A stretch of DNA of 64,000 nt from Thioclava electrotropha. Lineage in GTDB: Bacteria > Pseudomonadota > Alphaproteobacteria > Rhodobacterales > Rhodobacteraceae. The stretch is from positions 972,001 through 1,036,000 of the forward strand of contig NZ_CP053562.1 in NCBI RefSeq assembly GCF_002085925.2, read 5' to 3'. How positions within the stretch are numbered: the stretch's first letter is position 1; each line of letters begins with the position of its first letter. Shown one piece after another: positions 52,010 to 61,200 of this stretch. The notes under the pieces are model-generated. The model saw nothing but the letters and a program-made list of their open reading frames with translations. It searched no databases and was not told the DNA's origin. Position numbers and translations under genes: made by a program.

Positions 52010-55000
52010 ATGATCCGTTTCTTTATCCATCGCCCCGTCTTCGCGATCGTGCTTGCGTTGGTGACGATGCTCGCCGGCGGCTACGCGATCACCCAGCTGC
52101 CTGTCTCGCAATATCCGGAAGTCGCGCCGACCACGATCCGCATCTCGGCCAGCTATTCCGGGGCTACCGCGCAGGCGGTCGAGAACTCGGTGACGACGCC
52201 GATTGAGGACTCGCTGACCGGGCTCGACGGGTTGCTCTACATGGAGAGCTCGTCCAATCAGGGTTCGGCACGCCTGACACTGACCTTCGACGGCTCGGTC
52301 GATCCGATCGACGCCGAGAACGAGGTGCAGACAAAGATCCGCAAGGTCGAGAATTCGCTGCCCGATGCGGTGCAGTCGTCGGGGGTGAGCGTGTCGCGCT
52401 CCTCCTCCGACATCCTGATGGTAGGCGCGCTGGTCTCGACCGACGGGAAATATTCGACCGTCGAGCTGGGCAACATTCTGGACACCGAAGTGAAAGGCGC
52501 GATCGAGCGCACCTCGGGTGTGGGCGGGATCAACGTCTTCGGCTCGGGCTACGCGATGCGGGTCTGGCTCGATCCCTACAAGCTCGAGCAATATCAGCTG
52601 ACGCCGACCGACGTGACCTCGGCGGTGCAGGCGCAGAACACCACAGTTTCGGTCGGTTCGCTCGGCGATCTGCCCACCACTGAGGGCCAGCAATTCACCG
52701 CGACCATCACCGCGCAGAGCCAGCTGACCTCGGTCGAGCAGTTCGAGAAGATCCTTCTAAAGACCGAGCCCGACGGCTCGGCGGTCTATCTGGGCGACGT
52801 GGCGCGGATCGAGATCGGGCAGGAGGATTACGGCAGCAACTCCAGGTTCAACGGGATGAATGCGGCGGGGTTCGGTGTGAACCTCGCGAACGGCGCGAAT
52901 GCGGTGGATACGGCCTCGGCGGTGCGTGCGTCGCTGGACCGGATGTCGTCTTCGCTGCCCGAGGGCGTCGAATTCCAGATCGCCTACGATACCTCGCCCT
53001 TCGTGCAGCTCTCCATCGAGAAGGTCTATCACACGCTGGCCGAGGCGATCGTGCTGGTGCTGCTGGTGATCCTCGTCTTCTTGCAGAAATGGCGCGCGAC
53101 ATTGATCCCGATCGTCGCGGTTCCCGTGGTGCTGCTGGGCACATTCGCGGTGCTGCTGGTCGCGGGCTATTCGATCAACACGCTGACCATGTTCGCGATG
53201 GTGTTGGCGATTGGCCTGTTGGTCGATGACGCGATCGTCGTGGTGGAGAATGTCGAGCGCGTGATGGAAGAGGAGGGGCTCAGCCCCCTCAAGGCCACCG
53301 AGAAAAGCATGTCGCAGATCACCGGGGCGTTGATCGGGGTGGCGCTGGTGCTCTCGGCGGTGTTCCTGCCGATGGCGTTCTTCCCGGGCTCGACGGGGGT
53401 GATCTACCGACAGTTCTCGGTGACGATCATCACGGCGATGGTGCTCTCTGCCGTGGTCGCGCTGATCCTGACGCCTGCGCTGGCGGCAAAGCTGCTGCGG
53501 CCTTCGACGGGACGAGCGATTGCGCCTTCGCGCGCCTTCAACACGGGCTTCGCGAAGATGCAGGGCGGTTACGCCAGCGCGGTGGCCCGTATCGTGCGCA
53601 AACCTTTCCTGATGGCGCTGGTTCTCGTGCTGGTGCTCGCGGGCGCGTGGGGCGTGATGACCCGGCTGCCCTCGTCCTTCCTGCCGCAAGAGGATCAGGG
53701 CGTGCTGATGGCGATGGTGAATCTGTCCGAGGGGTCGACCACGGCGCAGACCTCGGATGTCGTCGATCAGATCACGCAATACCTGCTGACGCAGGAGAAA
53801 TCCGACGTGTCCTCGGTCTTCGCGACGCTCGGGTTTTCCTTTGGCGGTGGCGGTCAGAACACTGCGATGGTCTTCGCCAAACTGAAGGATTTTGATGCAC
53901 GCGGCGGGGACGATCAGACTGCGGCGGCCGTCTCTGCGCGAGCCAATGCGCATTTCGCGGGGCTGCGCGCCGGGCAGGTCTTCTTCCTGCAGCCGCCGGC
54001 AATCCACGGGCTTGGCAATTCGTCGGGTTTCCAGATGTATCTGGTGGATCAGGGCAATAACGGCACGTCGGCGCTTAAGGAGGCGGGCGAGCAGCTCGTG
54101 GCCGCGGCGAAATCCGACAGCCGCCTGACCAATGTCCGCGTCAGCGGCGACGAGAACAAGGCGGCGCTGCAGCTCGATATCGACCAGCAGAAGGCCGAAA
54201 GCTTCGGGCTGACGCTGAGCAATCTCAATTCGATGCTCTCGGTGATCTTCAGCGGCAGATCGGTGAACGACTTCGACCTTAACGGCAATCTGCGCCCGGT
54301 GATCGTGCAGGCCGATGCGCCTTACCGGATGCAGCCGGAGGATATCGACACTTGGTATGCGCGCAACGCCTCCGGTGAAATGGTGCCGTTCTCGTCTTTC
54401 GCGACGACGAAATGGGTCTCGGTCGCGCCGAGACTGTCGCGCTATGACGCGGCCAATGCGATCGAGATCTCGGGTCAGGCTTCGGACAGCGCAAGCTCCG
54501 GCGCGGCGATGGACGCGATGGAGCAGCTGGTCTCCGATCTGCCCGGCGGCTACGCGGTTGCCTGGACCGGGCTGAGCTATCAGGAACGCCAGTCCGGCGA
54601 TCAGGCGCCCTACCTTTACGCGCTCTCGGTGCTGGTGGTCTTCCTCTGCCTTGCCGCGCTCTACGAGAGCTGGTCGATCCCGCTTTCGGTGATGCTCGCC
54701 GTACCGGTGGGGGTTCTGGGGGCGCTGGTCTCGGCCTGGGTCTTCGGGCAGTCGAATGACGTCTACTTCAAGGTGGGTATCCTCACGACCATCGGTCTGG
54801 CGGCGAAGAACGCGATCCTGATCGTGGAATTCGCGAAGAACCTGGAGGCCGAGGGCAAGGAGCTGATCCCCGCGACCATCGAGGCGGCACGGCTCCGCCT
54901 GCGCCCGATCCTGATGACCTCGCTTGCCTTCATGCTTGGCGTGGTGCCGCTGGCGATCGCGACCGGGGCAGGGGCGTCGGCGCAGAACGCGATCGGGATC

Positions 55001-55096
55001 GGCGTGCTGGGTGGCATGGCGGCGGCGACCTTCATCGGCGTCTTCATGGTGCCCGCCTTCTACGTCCTGATCCGCAAACTGACGCCGGGGCGCTGA
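52010..55096 (+). CDS. RND multidrug efflux permease (AcrB/MexB, HAE-1 family)
   Basis: The 1028-residue inner-membrane pump begins with the canonical MIRFFIHRPVFAIVLAL. It has two six-helix repeats, each with a large periplasmic loop. The proton-relay Asp pair lies in GLLVDDAIVVVENVERVM, followed by QITGALIGVALVLSAVFLPMAFFPGSTG. The C-terminal repeat has TIGLAAKNAILIVEFAKNL with the conserved Lys. It exports drugs, dyes or other amphiphilic compounds by proton antiport. The start at 52010 lies 7 bp after the adaptor stop; an upstream in-frame start would be inside the adaptor gene. Confidence 0.96.
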   Translation: MIRFFIHRPVFAIVLALVTMLAGGYAITQLPVSQYPEVAPTTIRISASYSGATAQAVENSVTTPIEDSLTGLDGLLYMESSSNQGSARLTLTFDGSVDPIDAENEVQTKIRKVENSLPDAVQSSGVSVSRSSSDILMVGALVSTDGKYSTVELGNILDTEVKGAIERTSGVGGINVFGSGYAMRVWLDPYKLEQYQLTPTDVTSAVQAQNTTVSVGSLGDLPTTEGQQFTATITAQSQLTSVEQFEKILLKTEPDGSAVYLGDVARIEIGQEDYGSNSRFNGMNAAGFGVNLANGANAVDTASAVRASLDRMSSSLPEGVEFQIAYDTSPFVQLSIEKVYHTLAEAIVLVLLVILVFLQKWRATLIPIVAVPVVLLGTFAVLLVAGYSINTLTMFAMVLAIGLLVDDAIVVVENVERVMEEEGLSPLKATEKSMSQITGALIGVALVLSAVFLPMAFFPGSTGVIYRQFSVTIITAMVLSAVVALILTPALAAKLLRPSTGRAIAPSRAFNTGFAKMQGGYASAVARIVRKPFLMALVLVLVLAGAWGVMTRLPSSFLPQEDQGVLMAMVNLSEGSTTAQTSDVVDQITQYLLTQEKSDVSSVFATLGFSFGGGGQNTAMVFAKLKDFDARGGDDQTAAAVSARANAHFAGLRAGQVFFLQPPAIHGLGNSSGFQMYLVDQGNNGTSALKEAGEQLVAAAKSDSRLTNVRVSGDENKAALQLDIDQQKAESFGLTLSNLNSMLSVIFSGRSVNDFDLNGNLRPVIVQADAPYRMQPEDIDTWYARNASGEMVPFSSFATTKWVSVAPRLSRYDAANAIEISGQASDSASSGAAMDAMEQLVSDLPGGYAVAWTGLSYQERQSGDQAPYLYALSVLVVFLCLAALYESWSIPLSVMLAVPVGVLGALVSAWVFGQSNDVYFKVGILTTIGLAAKNAILIVEFAKNLEAEGKELIPATIEAARLRLRPILMTSLAFMLGVVPLAIATGAGASAQNAIGIGVLGGMAAATFIGVFMVPAFYVLIRKLTPGR

Positions 55097-55268
55097 GGCG
55101 AAGGCGCGTTCCCACTGTCAAAGCGGCCGCTCTACGCGCGCGACCGCCTCGGTGATCAATCACTTCCGCTTGAATCGGGGAAAACGGGGAACAAAGCGCT
55201 GAAGGCGCAAGTTTCCCTGCCAAGGAACGCCGGTAAGTGCCGGAAAAAACCGATAAAGGAGTGAAGTT

Positions 55269-55454
55269 ATGCTGAGCATGATCGGGGGCCTCGTCGTCCT
55301 CATCCTCGATATCTGGGCCATCGTGTCGATCCTTGGCTCGGGCGAATCCACCGGCAAGAAAGTGTTGTGGATCCTGTTGATCGTCATCCTGCCGATTATC
55401 GGCTTCATCATCTGGCTGCTCGTCGGGCCGAAAGGCGCCAAGGCGACAATCTGA
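55269..55454 (+). CDS. Small two-helix membrane protein, PLDc_N-like
   Basis: The 61-residue protein is almost entirely hydrophobic: MIGGLVVLILDIWAIVSIL, then GESTGKK and VLWILLIVILPIIGFIIWLLVGPKG. The pattern IWAIVSILxSGESTGKKVLWILLI...LP..GFIIWLLVGP matches the small PLDc_N domain also found in cardiolipin synthases as a membrane anchor. AAAGGAG precedes the start. It lies 24 bp before the glutamate-synthase-like gene and is probably in the same transcript. No enzymatic part is present. Confidence 0.8.
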   Translation: MLSMIGGLVVLILDIWAIVSILGSGESTGKKVLWILLIVILPIIGFIIWLLVGPKGAKATI

Positions 55455-55478
55455 GCCACGCAGAGCCGGAGGGACGCC

Positions 55479-57134
55479 ATGAACAGCATCATCCGCAACA
55501 TCGTCCCCCTCGGCTCGCTCTTGGTATCTGTGCTGGCGCTCGCGCTGGCCGTCTGGATCAGCCCTTGGTGGCTGATCCTTTTGCTTGTGACGGTGCCGCT
55601 TCTGGCGCTCAGCCTTTATGACTATTTCCAGAAGGACTGGACGATCACGCGCAACTATCCGGGCGCGGCGCGCATCCGCTGGCTCGCCTACGATCTGCGG
55701 CCCTTCCTGCGCGCATATATCGTCGAGGGCGATCTGGAGGGCAAACCCTACCCCTACGAGGCGCGCAACCTCGTTCATGCCCGGGCCCGCGGGCAGACCG
55801 ACACCCATCCCTTCGGCACGGAGCGCGACGTGGAAGGTGCCGAATACCAATGGGTGAACCATTCCATCGCGCCCGCCGAGCATCCCGACAAAAGCCCCCG
55901 CGTCACGGTCGGCAACGATCAATGCGCCAAGCCCTATTCGGCCTCGGTGCTCAATATCTCGGCCATGTCCTTTGGTGCGCTGTCGGCCAACGCGGTCGAG
56001 GCGCTGAACCTCGGCGCGAAACAGGGCGGGTTCTACCACGACACGGGCGAGGGCGGGTTCTCGCCCTATCATCAGAGCCACGGTGGCGACATCGTCTGGG
56101 AACTGGGCTCGGGCTATTTCGGGGCGCGCGACGACGAGGGGAATTTCGACCCGGAGCTGTTTGCCGAGCAGGCCAGCCGCGATCAGGTCAAGATGACCGA
56201 AATCAAGCTGAGCCAAGGCGCGAAGCCCGGTCATGGCGGCTTGCTGCCTGCGGCGAAAGTCACCGAGGAGATTGCCGAAACCCGCAAGGTGCCCGCGCAT
56301 CAGGACTGCCTGTCTCCGCGCGGCCATAGGGCGTTTTCGACGCCCGCGCAGATGATGGAATTCGCGGCGAAGATGCGCGACCTCTCGGGCGGCAAACCGG
56401 TGGGCATCAAGCTGTGCATCGGTCAGCCGCATGAGGCCTTCGCGTTGGTGAAGGCGATGCAGAAGACCGGCATCTATCCGGATTTCGTCGTCGTCGACGG
56501 AGCCGAGGGCGGCACCGGGGCTGCGCCGCTGGAGCTGTCGGATCATGTGGGGATGCCGCTGATTGACGGGCTGGTGCTGATGCGCAACGCGCTTGTCGGC
56601 GCGGGCGTGAAGGACAAGGTGCGGCTGGCGGCGTCCGGCAAGGTCTATTCCGGCTATGGGCTGGCGCAGAACCTCGCGATCGGAGCGGATTGGTGCAATG
56701 CCGCGCGGGCCTTCATGTTCTCCATCGGCTGCATTCAGGCGCAGCGGTGCCACTTGGGCACCTGCCCGACCGGAGTGACGACACAGGACAAGAGCCGCCA
56801 ACGCGGCCTCGTGCCCGAGGTGCAAGGGCCCCGCGCCGCGCGCTTTCATGCCAAGACGCTGGAGGCGCTTGCCGACATCGTCGCAGCCGCCGGACTGGAG
56901 CATCCGAGTGAGCTGCAGCCCCATCACATCGTGCACCGCACTGCCGTGCGCGAGGCCCGCACCATCGACAAGATCTATCCCTTTTTGCCCGCGAACATCC
57001 TCAACGACGATCCGGGCAGCACCGATTACGCGGACTGGTGGGAGGCGGCCGATGCGGACAGCTTCAAGCCGCGCATCGACCTCGATGCCAAGCGCACCAG
57101 CCTGCATCACAAAGCCGAATTGAAAGAGGCCTGA
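55479..57134 (+). CDS. Membrane-anchored FMN-binding glutamate-synthase-like protein
   Basis: The 551-residue protein has two N-terminal helices (about 8-28 and 31-47), then the FMN/iron-sulfur domain of glutamate synthase. Landmarks are ISAMSFGALSANAVEALNLGAK, SQGAKPGHGGLLPAAKV, VVVDGAEGGTGAAPLE and the [3Fe-4S] ligands C418, C424 and C429 in CIQAQRCHLGTC. The glutamine amidotransferase domain and the small NADPH subunit are both missing, so it is unlikely to make glutamate in the usual way. Such stand-alone proteins are widespread but have no settled function. The TPP enzyme gene begins one base after its stop, so the two probably form a functional pair. Confidence 0.88.
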   Translation: MNSIIRNIVPLGSLLVSVLALALAVWISPWWLILLLVTVPLLALSLYDYFQKDWTITRNYPGAARIRWLAYDLRPFLRAYIVEGDLEGKPYPYEARNLVHARARGQTDTHPFGTERDVEGAEYQWVNHSIAPAEHPDKSPRVTVGNDQCAKPYSASVLNISAMSFGALSANAVEALNLGAKQGGFYHDTGEGGFSPYHQSHGGDIVWELGSGYFGARDDEGNFDPELFAEQASRDQVKMTEIKLSQGAKPGHGGLLPAAKVTEEIAETRKVPAHQDCLSPRGHRAFSTPAQMMEFAAKMRDLSGGKPVGIKLCIGQPHEAFALVKAMQKTGIYPDFVVVDGAEGGTGAAPLELSDHVGMPLIDGLVLMRNALVGAGVKDKVRLAASGKVYSGYGLAQNLAIGADWCNAARAFMFSIGCIQAQRCHLGTCPTGVTTQDKSRQRGLVPEVQGPRAARFHAKTLEALADIVAAAGLEHPSELQPHHIVHRTAVREARTIDKIYPFLPANILNDDPGSTDYADWWEAADADSFKPRIDLDAKRTSLHHKAELKEA

Positions 57135-57135
57135 C

Positions 57136-58851
57136 ATGAGCAAGAGCGTATCCGACATCATCGCCGAAACCCTGGTCTCGGCGGGGGCGCAGCGCGTCTA
57201 CGGGATCGTGGGCGACACCATCAATCACTTCACCGATGCGGTACGCCGGTCGGACCTGAACTGGGTGCATGTGCGCCATGAAGAGGTCGGCGCGCTCGCG
57301 GCAGGTGGCGAGAGCTACATGACCGGGGAGCTGTCGGTCTGCGCGGGAACCACCGGGCCCGGGAGCCTGCATTTCGTGAACGGCATTTTCGAGAGCCACC
57401 GCAACGGCGCTCCCGTGGTTCTGATCGCCTCGAATATCGAGCGCGCGGAGGAGGGCTTGGGCTTCCCGCAGGAGGTCGATCAGAAGAAGGTCTACGAGCA
57501 GGCTTCGGTGTTCTGCGAGCGGATCAGCCATCCCGATCAGACCCGCCGGATCACCGCGCAGGCGGCGCAGGCGGCGCTGACAAAGGGCGGCGTCGCGGTG
57601 GTGATCGTCAATGGCGACATGTTCCGTGAGACTACGAAGGACGATCTGCAATGGGCCGTGCATCGCCCGCAGCCGGTGATCCGCCCGTCGGAGGCAGAAT
57701 TGGACGCGCTGGCGGGCATGATCGCCGAGGCCGAGCGGATCACGATCTATGCGGGCATCGGCGCGCGCGGAGCCGCCGCCCAGATCCGGGCACTGTCGGA
57801 GCGGCTCGCCGCACCGGTCGCGCATACCACGCGCGCGAAGGAATTCATCGAGCCGGACATGCCCAACAATGTCGGCATGACCGGGATCCTGGGCAATCGC
57901 GCGGGCATGGAGGCGATGGGCGATTGCGACCTGCTCCTCTGTCTGGGCAGCGATTTCGCCTATACGCAGTTCTATCCCGGAAAGGCCAAGATCGTGCAGC
58001 TCGACATCGATCCCACCCGGCTGGGACGGCGCGCGCCGATCCATCTGGGACTTGCGGGCGATGTCGGCGACACGATCGACGCGCTGCTGCCGCGCCTTGC
58101 CCCGCGCGAGCCCGGCAAGCATCTGGATCGGGCGCTGAAAGCCTATGCCGAGGACCTCAAGGGCTACCTCGATAGCGCGGAAGAACCCGACCCGAGCCTG
58201 ATCCACCCGCAGCACCTGACCGAGTTGCTCGACCGGTTCGCGGCGAAGGATGCGATCTTCACCGCCGATGGCGGCTCGCCCATGGTCTGGCTGCTGCGTC
58301 ACCTCAGTGCCAATGGCGAGCGGCGCTTCCTGACCTCGCTGCTGCACGGGACGATGGCCAATGCCTATCCGCAGGCGCTGGGTATTCAGGAAGCCTATCC
58401 CGAGCGTCAGGTGATCGCGATGTGCGGCGATGGCGGGATGACCATGCTGATGGGCGACCTGCTGACGCTGGTGCAGGAGAAACTGCCGGTTAAACTGCTC
58501 GTCTACAACAACGCCTCGCTCGGCTTCGTGGAGATGGAGCAGCGGGTGGAGGGGATGCTCGACGCCTTCACCGGGCTGCACAATCCCGACTTCGGCGCGA
58601 TGGCGCGGGCGATCGGCATGGAAGGGATGCGGGTCGAGAGCGCGAGCGACCTCGACGGCGCGGTGCGCGACTGGCTCGCCGCACCGGGGCCTGCGCTGCT
58701 CGACGTGAAGGTGAACCGGATGGAACTTGTGATGCCACCGAAGATCGAACCGGCACAGGTGGGGTCTACCGCGCTCTTTGGCGTGAAGGCGGTGCTCAAC
58801 GGGCGTGCCGATGAGGTGGTCTCGCTGATGCGCGACAACTTCCTGCGCTGA
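57136..58851 (+). CDS. poxB: Pyruvate oxidase/dehydrogenase (PoxB type, TPP- and FAD-dependent)
   Basis: The 571-residue TPP enzyme has the catalytic Glu in VRHEEVGALAAG (about residue 51) and the central FAD-type domain. The TPP motif is GDGGMTMLMGDLL...LLVYNN (about 432-460). The end, GRADEVVSLMRDNFLR, matches the C-terminal lipid-activated peptide of E. coli PoxB, which decarboxylates pyruvate to acetate and CO2 and reduces ubiquinone at the membrane. The start at 57136 is one base after the glutamate-synthase-like stop. Pyruvate is the best guess; other 2-oxo acids are possible. A GC hairpin follows the stop. Confidence 0.9.
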   Translation: MSKSVSDIIAETLVSAGAQRVYGIVGDTINHFTDAVRRSDLNWVHVRHEEVGALAAGGESYMTGELSVCAGTTGPGSLHFVNGIFESHRNGAPVVLIASNIERAEEGLGFPQEVDQKKVYEQASVFCERISHPDQTRRITAQAAQAALTKGGVAVVIVNGDMFRETTKDDLQWAVHRPQPVIRPSEAELDALAGMIAEAERITIYAGIGARGAAAQIRALSERLAAPVAHTTRAKEFIEPDMPNNVGMTGILGNRAGMEAMGDCDLLLCLGSDFAYTQFYPGKAKIVQLDIDPTRLGRRAPIHLGLAGDVGDTIDALLPRLAPREPGKHLDRALKAYAEDLKGYLDSAEEPDPSLIHPQHLTELLDRFAAKDAIFTADGGSPMVWLLRHLSANGERRFLTSLLHGTMANAYPQALGIQEAYPERQVIAMCGDGGMTMLMGDLLTLVQEKLPVKLLVYNNASLGFVEMEQRVEGMLDAFTGLHNPDFGAMARAIGMEGMRVESASDLDGAVRDWLAAPGPALLDVKVNRMELVMPPKIEPAQVGSTALFGVKAVLNGRADEVVSLMRDNFLR

Positions 58852-59197
58852 CCGGGGCCAGGGCTAAACGCAGCCGCCGCAAGGGGTTCGCGGCGGCTGC
58901 TACCCGACGGAGACGAGTGTGGGGATATCTCCGTCAGGGTCTCGTGTTGCCCCCCGAGGGACAGAAACGGACAAATCCTCCGGCCCGAGCGCGCTGCACG
59001 CATTGTCTCGGCACGAAGGCGTCCAAAATGTCTATGCTGCACGAAGGACTGACCCGCCATGGGGAGGCTGATCGACGGCAACATTGGGCATTTGCACCGG
59101 ATGGAACCCGTCACGCAACCGTAATCCTGTCGCACAGAGCGGATATTCGCCTGTGGTGCCGCAAGAAAAGGCAAACGACCGAAAACAGGAGGGCGAC
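58852..59197. other. Gap between poxB and the fructosamine-kinase-like gene
   Basis: This 346-bp gap contains the hairpin at 58870-58900 and a second inverted repeat, GACGGAG (58906-58912) with CTCCGTC (58929-58935). The rest (58936-59190) holds no supported gene. The ribosome binding site AGGAGGG lies just before 59198. A promoter for the next gene should be here but none is obvious. Confidence 0.5.
58870..58900 (+). terminator. Hairpin downstream of poxB
   Basis: Perfect 11-bp arms GCAGCCGCCGC (58870-58880) and GCGGCGGCTGC (58890-58900) enclose a 9-nt loop, 18 bp after the poxB stop. There is no T-run, so its efficiency as terminator is uncertain. Confidence 0.6.
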
Positions 59198-60028
59198 ATG
59201 GACGAAACGGCGCGGATATTGGCAGAGGCCGCGCGCCTGCTGGAAATCACGCCGCGACGGGCCGAGCCGCTGGCGGGCGGCGATCTGAGCCTAGTGCTGG
59301 CGCTGGACCTGCCGACCGGAGAGCGGGTGATCGCCAAGGGCGGGCCACGCCCCGAAATCGAGGCGAGGATGCTGCGGGCGCTGGCCGAGGCGGGCGCACG
59401 GGTGCCGAAGGTGATCGCGGCCTCTCGGGGCTGCCTCGTGATGGAGGCTTTGCCGCAGAGCGGTGGGCTGCGGGGCGCGGGGTGGCTGGAACTGGGCGAG
59501 ATGCTTCGGCGCCAGCACCGCGCGGCTGGGGCACCGGATGAGGCGCCCTACGGCTGGCCCGACGATTACGCCTTCGGCCCGGTGCCGATCCCGAACGCAG
59601 CGCGCCCGACATGGCCCGAGTTCTGGGCCGAGGCACGGCTGCGCCCGTCGCTGCCCGAACTGCCTGCGCCGCTTGCGCGCCGTGTCGAGACGCTCGCCGC
59701 GCAGATCGACGAGCATCTGCCGCCGCGCCCGTTCCCGTCCCTGCTGCATGGCGATCTCTGGGCGGGCAATGTGCTGGCCGATCGGGGGCATCTGAGCGGG
59801 CTGATCGACCCGGCCTGCTATTACGGTGACGGCGAGGTCGATCTCGCGATGCTCCATCTCTTCGGCGCGCCCGGGCCGGAATTCGCCGCTGGCTACGGCG
59901 CGCTCGAACCCGGCTGGCAGGCGCGGCGGGCGATCTATCAGCTCTGGCCCGCACTGGTGCATCTGCGCCTGTTAGGTTCGGGCTATCACGGAATGGTGGC
60001 GGGGCTTCTGGACCGGATCGGCGTCTAG
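59198..60028 (+). CDS. Fructosamine kinase / aminoglycoside-phosphotransferase-fold protein
   Basis: The 276-residue kinase-fold protein has an N-terminal nucleotide-binding part (EPLAGGDLSLVLAL, VIAKGGP), the fructosamine-kinase-like YGWPDDYAFGPVPIPN, the catalytic loop LLHGDLWAGNVL (about residue 185) and the metal-binding LIDPACYYGDGEVDLAM. Fructosamine kinases phosphorylate ketoamine (glycated) proteins or ribulosamines so that the sugar falls off, a protein-repair reaction. The start at 59198 has AGGAGGG upstream; an open frame from 59084 lacks this. Monocistronic or co-transcribed with the FUSC-like gene 52 bp downstream. Confidence 0.9.
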   Translation: MDETARILAEAARLLEITPRRAEPLAGGDLSLVLALDLPTGERVIAKGGPRPEIEARMLRALAEAGARVPKVIAASRGCLVMEALPQSGGLRGAGWLELGEMLRRQHRAAGAPDEAPYGWPDDYAFGPVPIPNAARPTWPEFWAEARLRPSLPELPAPLARRVETLAAQIDEHLPPRPFPSLLHGDLWAGNVLADRGHLSGLIDPACYYGDGEVDLAMLHLFGAPGPEFAAGYGALEPGWQARRAIYQLWPALVHLRLLGSGYHGMVAGLLDRIGV

Positions 60029-60080
60029 CGGGGAACCAGCGCGTCGGTAAGGCGCTTTGCCTGCATCGAAAGGAGACACG

Positions 60081-61148
60081 GTGTCGCTGTCCGATATCTC
60101 AATCTCACAGCTTTCCAAGCTGAACTGGTCGCGCGGCTTGCCCGCGGCGCTTGCGCTGAGCGGGCTGGTCGCGATCGTGCTGTCGCTCGATCTGCCGCGG
60201 GGGCAGGAACTCGCGGCGCTTGGCGCGGGCTTCGCCACCTCGACAGGGCAGGGCAAGTCGATCCGTAATCGGCGCTGGCCGGTCACCTTCCTCGACATTG
60301 CGGGCAAACTGGTCGGGATCTTCGCCGGCATGATCGCCGCGAAGGTCATGATCGGCGGCGTCGCGCTGAGCGTGCCGGGGATGCTGCTTGGCGCGTTCGC
60401 CGTTGGCCTGCTCTCGCGTCGCGATATGAGCCTGTGGTGGCTGTTTCTGCAAAGCTGGCTGTTCTTCTCGCTCTCGACCTTTCTCGTGCAGTTCATCCCG
60501 TCGCCCGGGCCGGTGCTGCTTGCTGTCGGCGGCGCGATGGTCTGGGTCCTGGCGGTGGAAGAGGCGGTTCGGGTGATCTGGAAACACTTCGCACCGAAGA
60601 CGGGGCCGAAGCTCGATGGGCAAGTGCCGCCCGATGGCGTCGCGCCGCTCAACTCGCTGATCGGGCAGGGGCTGCAGGCGATGGGGGCGGTGGGCTTGTC
60701 CTACGGGATCGCAGTGGCTTTCTCGATCAATCACCCCTACTGGGCGCCACTCTCGGCGCTGTTGATGCTGCGCCCGCGTCCCGGCATGACATGGGACCGG
60801 GTGCTGGTGCGCAGCCTCGCAACCCTCGCAGGCGGGCTGGGGGCGAGCCTGCTTGTGCTGTGGCTGGGGCCAGACAGTTTCGTGATGCCGGGGCTCTATG
60901 TGATCTTCGGCGTGACTGCGATCCTGTTCGCGCCGCCCGCGCATTACCCGACCTTCGTGGCCTTCCTGACCGCGCTGATCGTCGTGATGGTCTCGATGGG
61001 CAATGATGCACCTTTGTCGAACGCTTGGGGTCGGTTCGCGGGCACGGTCCTGGGCGGGGCCTCGGCCCTGGCGATGAGCTATCTCGCCCATGCGATCCGC
61101 AAGCGGCTCGGTTGGGAAGAAAGCCTGCCCGAAAGCGATGCCGCCTGA
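60081..61148 (+). CDS. FUSC-like (aromatic acid exporter type) membrane protein
   Basis: The 355-residue protein has around ten hydrophobic segments in two sets, separated by a hydrophilic stretch (WKHFAPKTGPKLDGQVPPDGVAPLN, about 175-200). The second half, INHPYWAPLSALLMLRPRPGMTWDRVLVRSLATLAGGLGASL, is typical of the FUSC/YccS/AaeB family, where the pattern RxxxTxxG recurs. The long cytoplasmic domain of full AaeB proteins is missing. Translation probably starts at a GTG (60081) with AAGGAG 5 nt upstream. The function may be export of an aromatic or similar acid; this is inferred from family only. Confidence 0.78.
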   Translation: MSLSDISISQLSKLNWSRGLPAALALSGLVAIVLSLDLPRGQELAALGAGFATSTGQGKSIRNRRWPVTFLDIAGKLVGIFAGMIAAKVMIGGVALSVPGMLLGAFAVGLLSRRDMSLWWLFLQSWLFFSLSTFLVQFIPSPGPVLLAVGGAMVWVLAVEEAVRVIWKHFAPKTGPKLDGQVPPDGVAPLNSLIGQGLQAMGAVGLSYGIAVAFSINHPYWAPLSALLMLRPRPGMTWDRVLVRSLATLAGGLGASLLVLWLGPDSFVMPGLYVIFGVTAILFAPPAHYPTFVAFLTALIVVMVSMGNDAPLSNAWGRFAGTVLGGASALAMSYLAHAIRKRLGWEESLPESDAA

Positions 61149-61153
61149 ATGAA

Positions 61154-61179
61154 AACGGCCGCCCCGAGAGGCGGCCGTT
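61154..61179. terminator. Bidirectional terminator between the FUSC-like gene and ilvD
   Basis: AACGGCCGCC (61154-61163) pairs perfectly with GGCGGCCGTT (61170-61179) around CCGAGA, between convergent genes. The A/T-rich ends provide only short T-runs. Confidence 0.75.
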
Positions 61180-61200
61180 CCAATTCGCGTTAGGGTGCGA

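Noticed and set aside
50788..55096. Complete tripartite efflux pump in this window
   Set aside because: Only adaptor and permease are present; no outer-membrane factor or local repressor gene is found between 49 and 56 kb.
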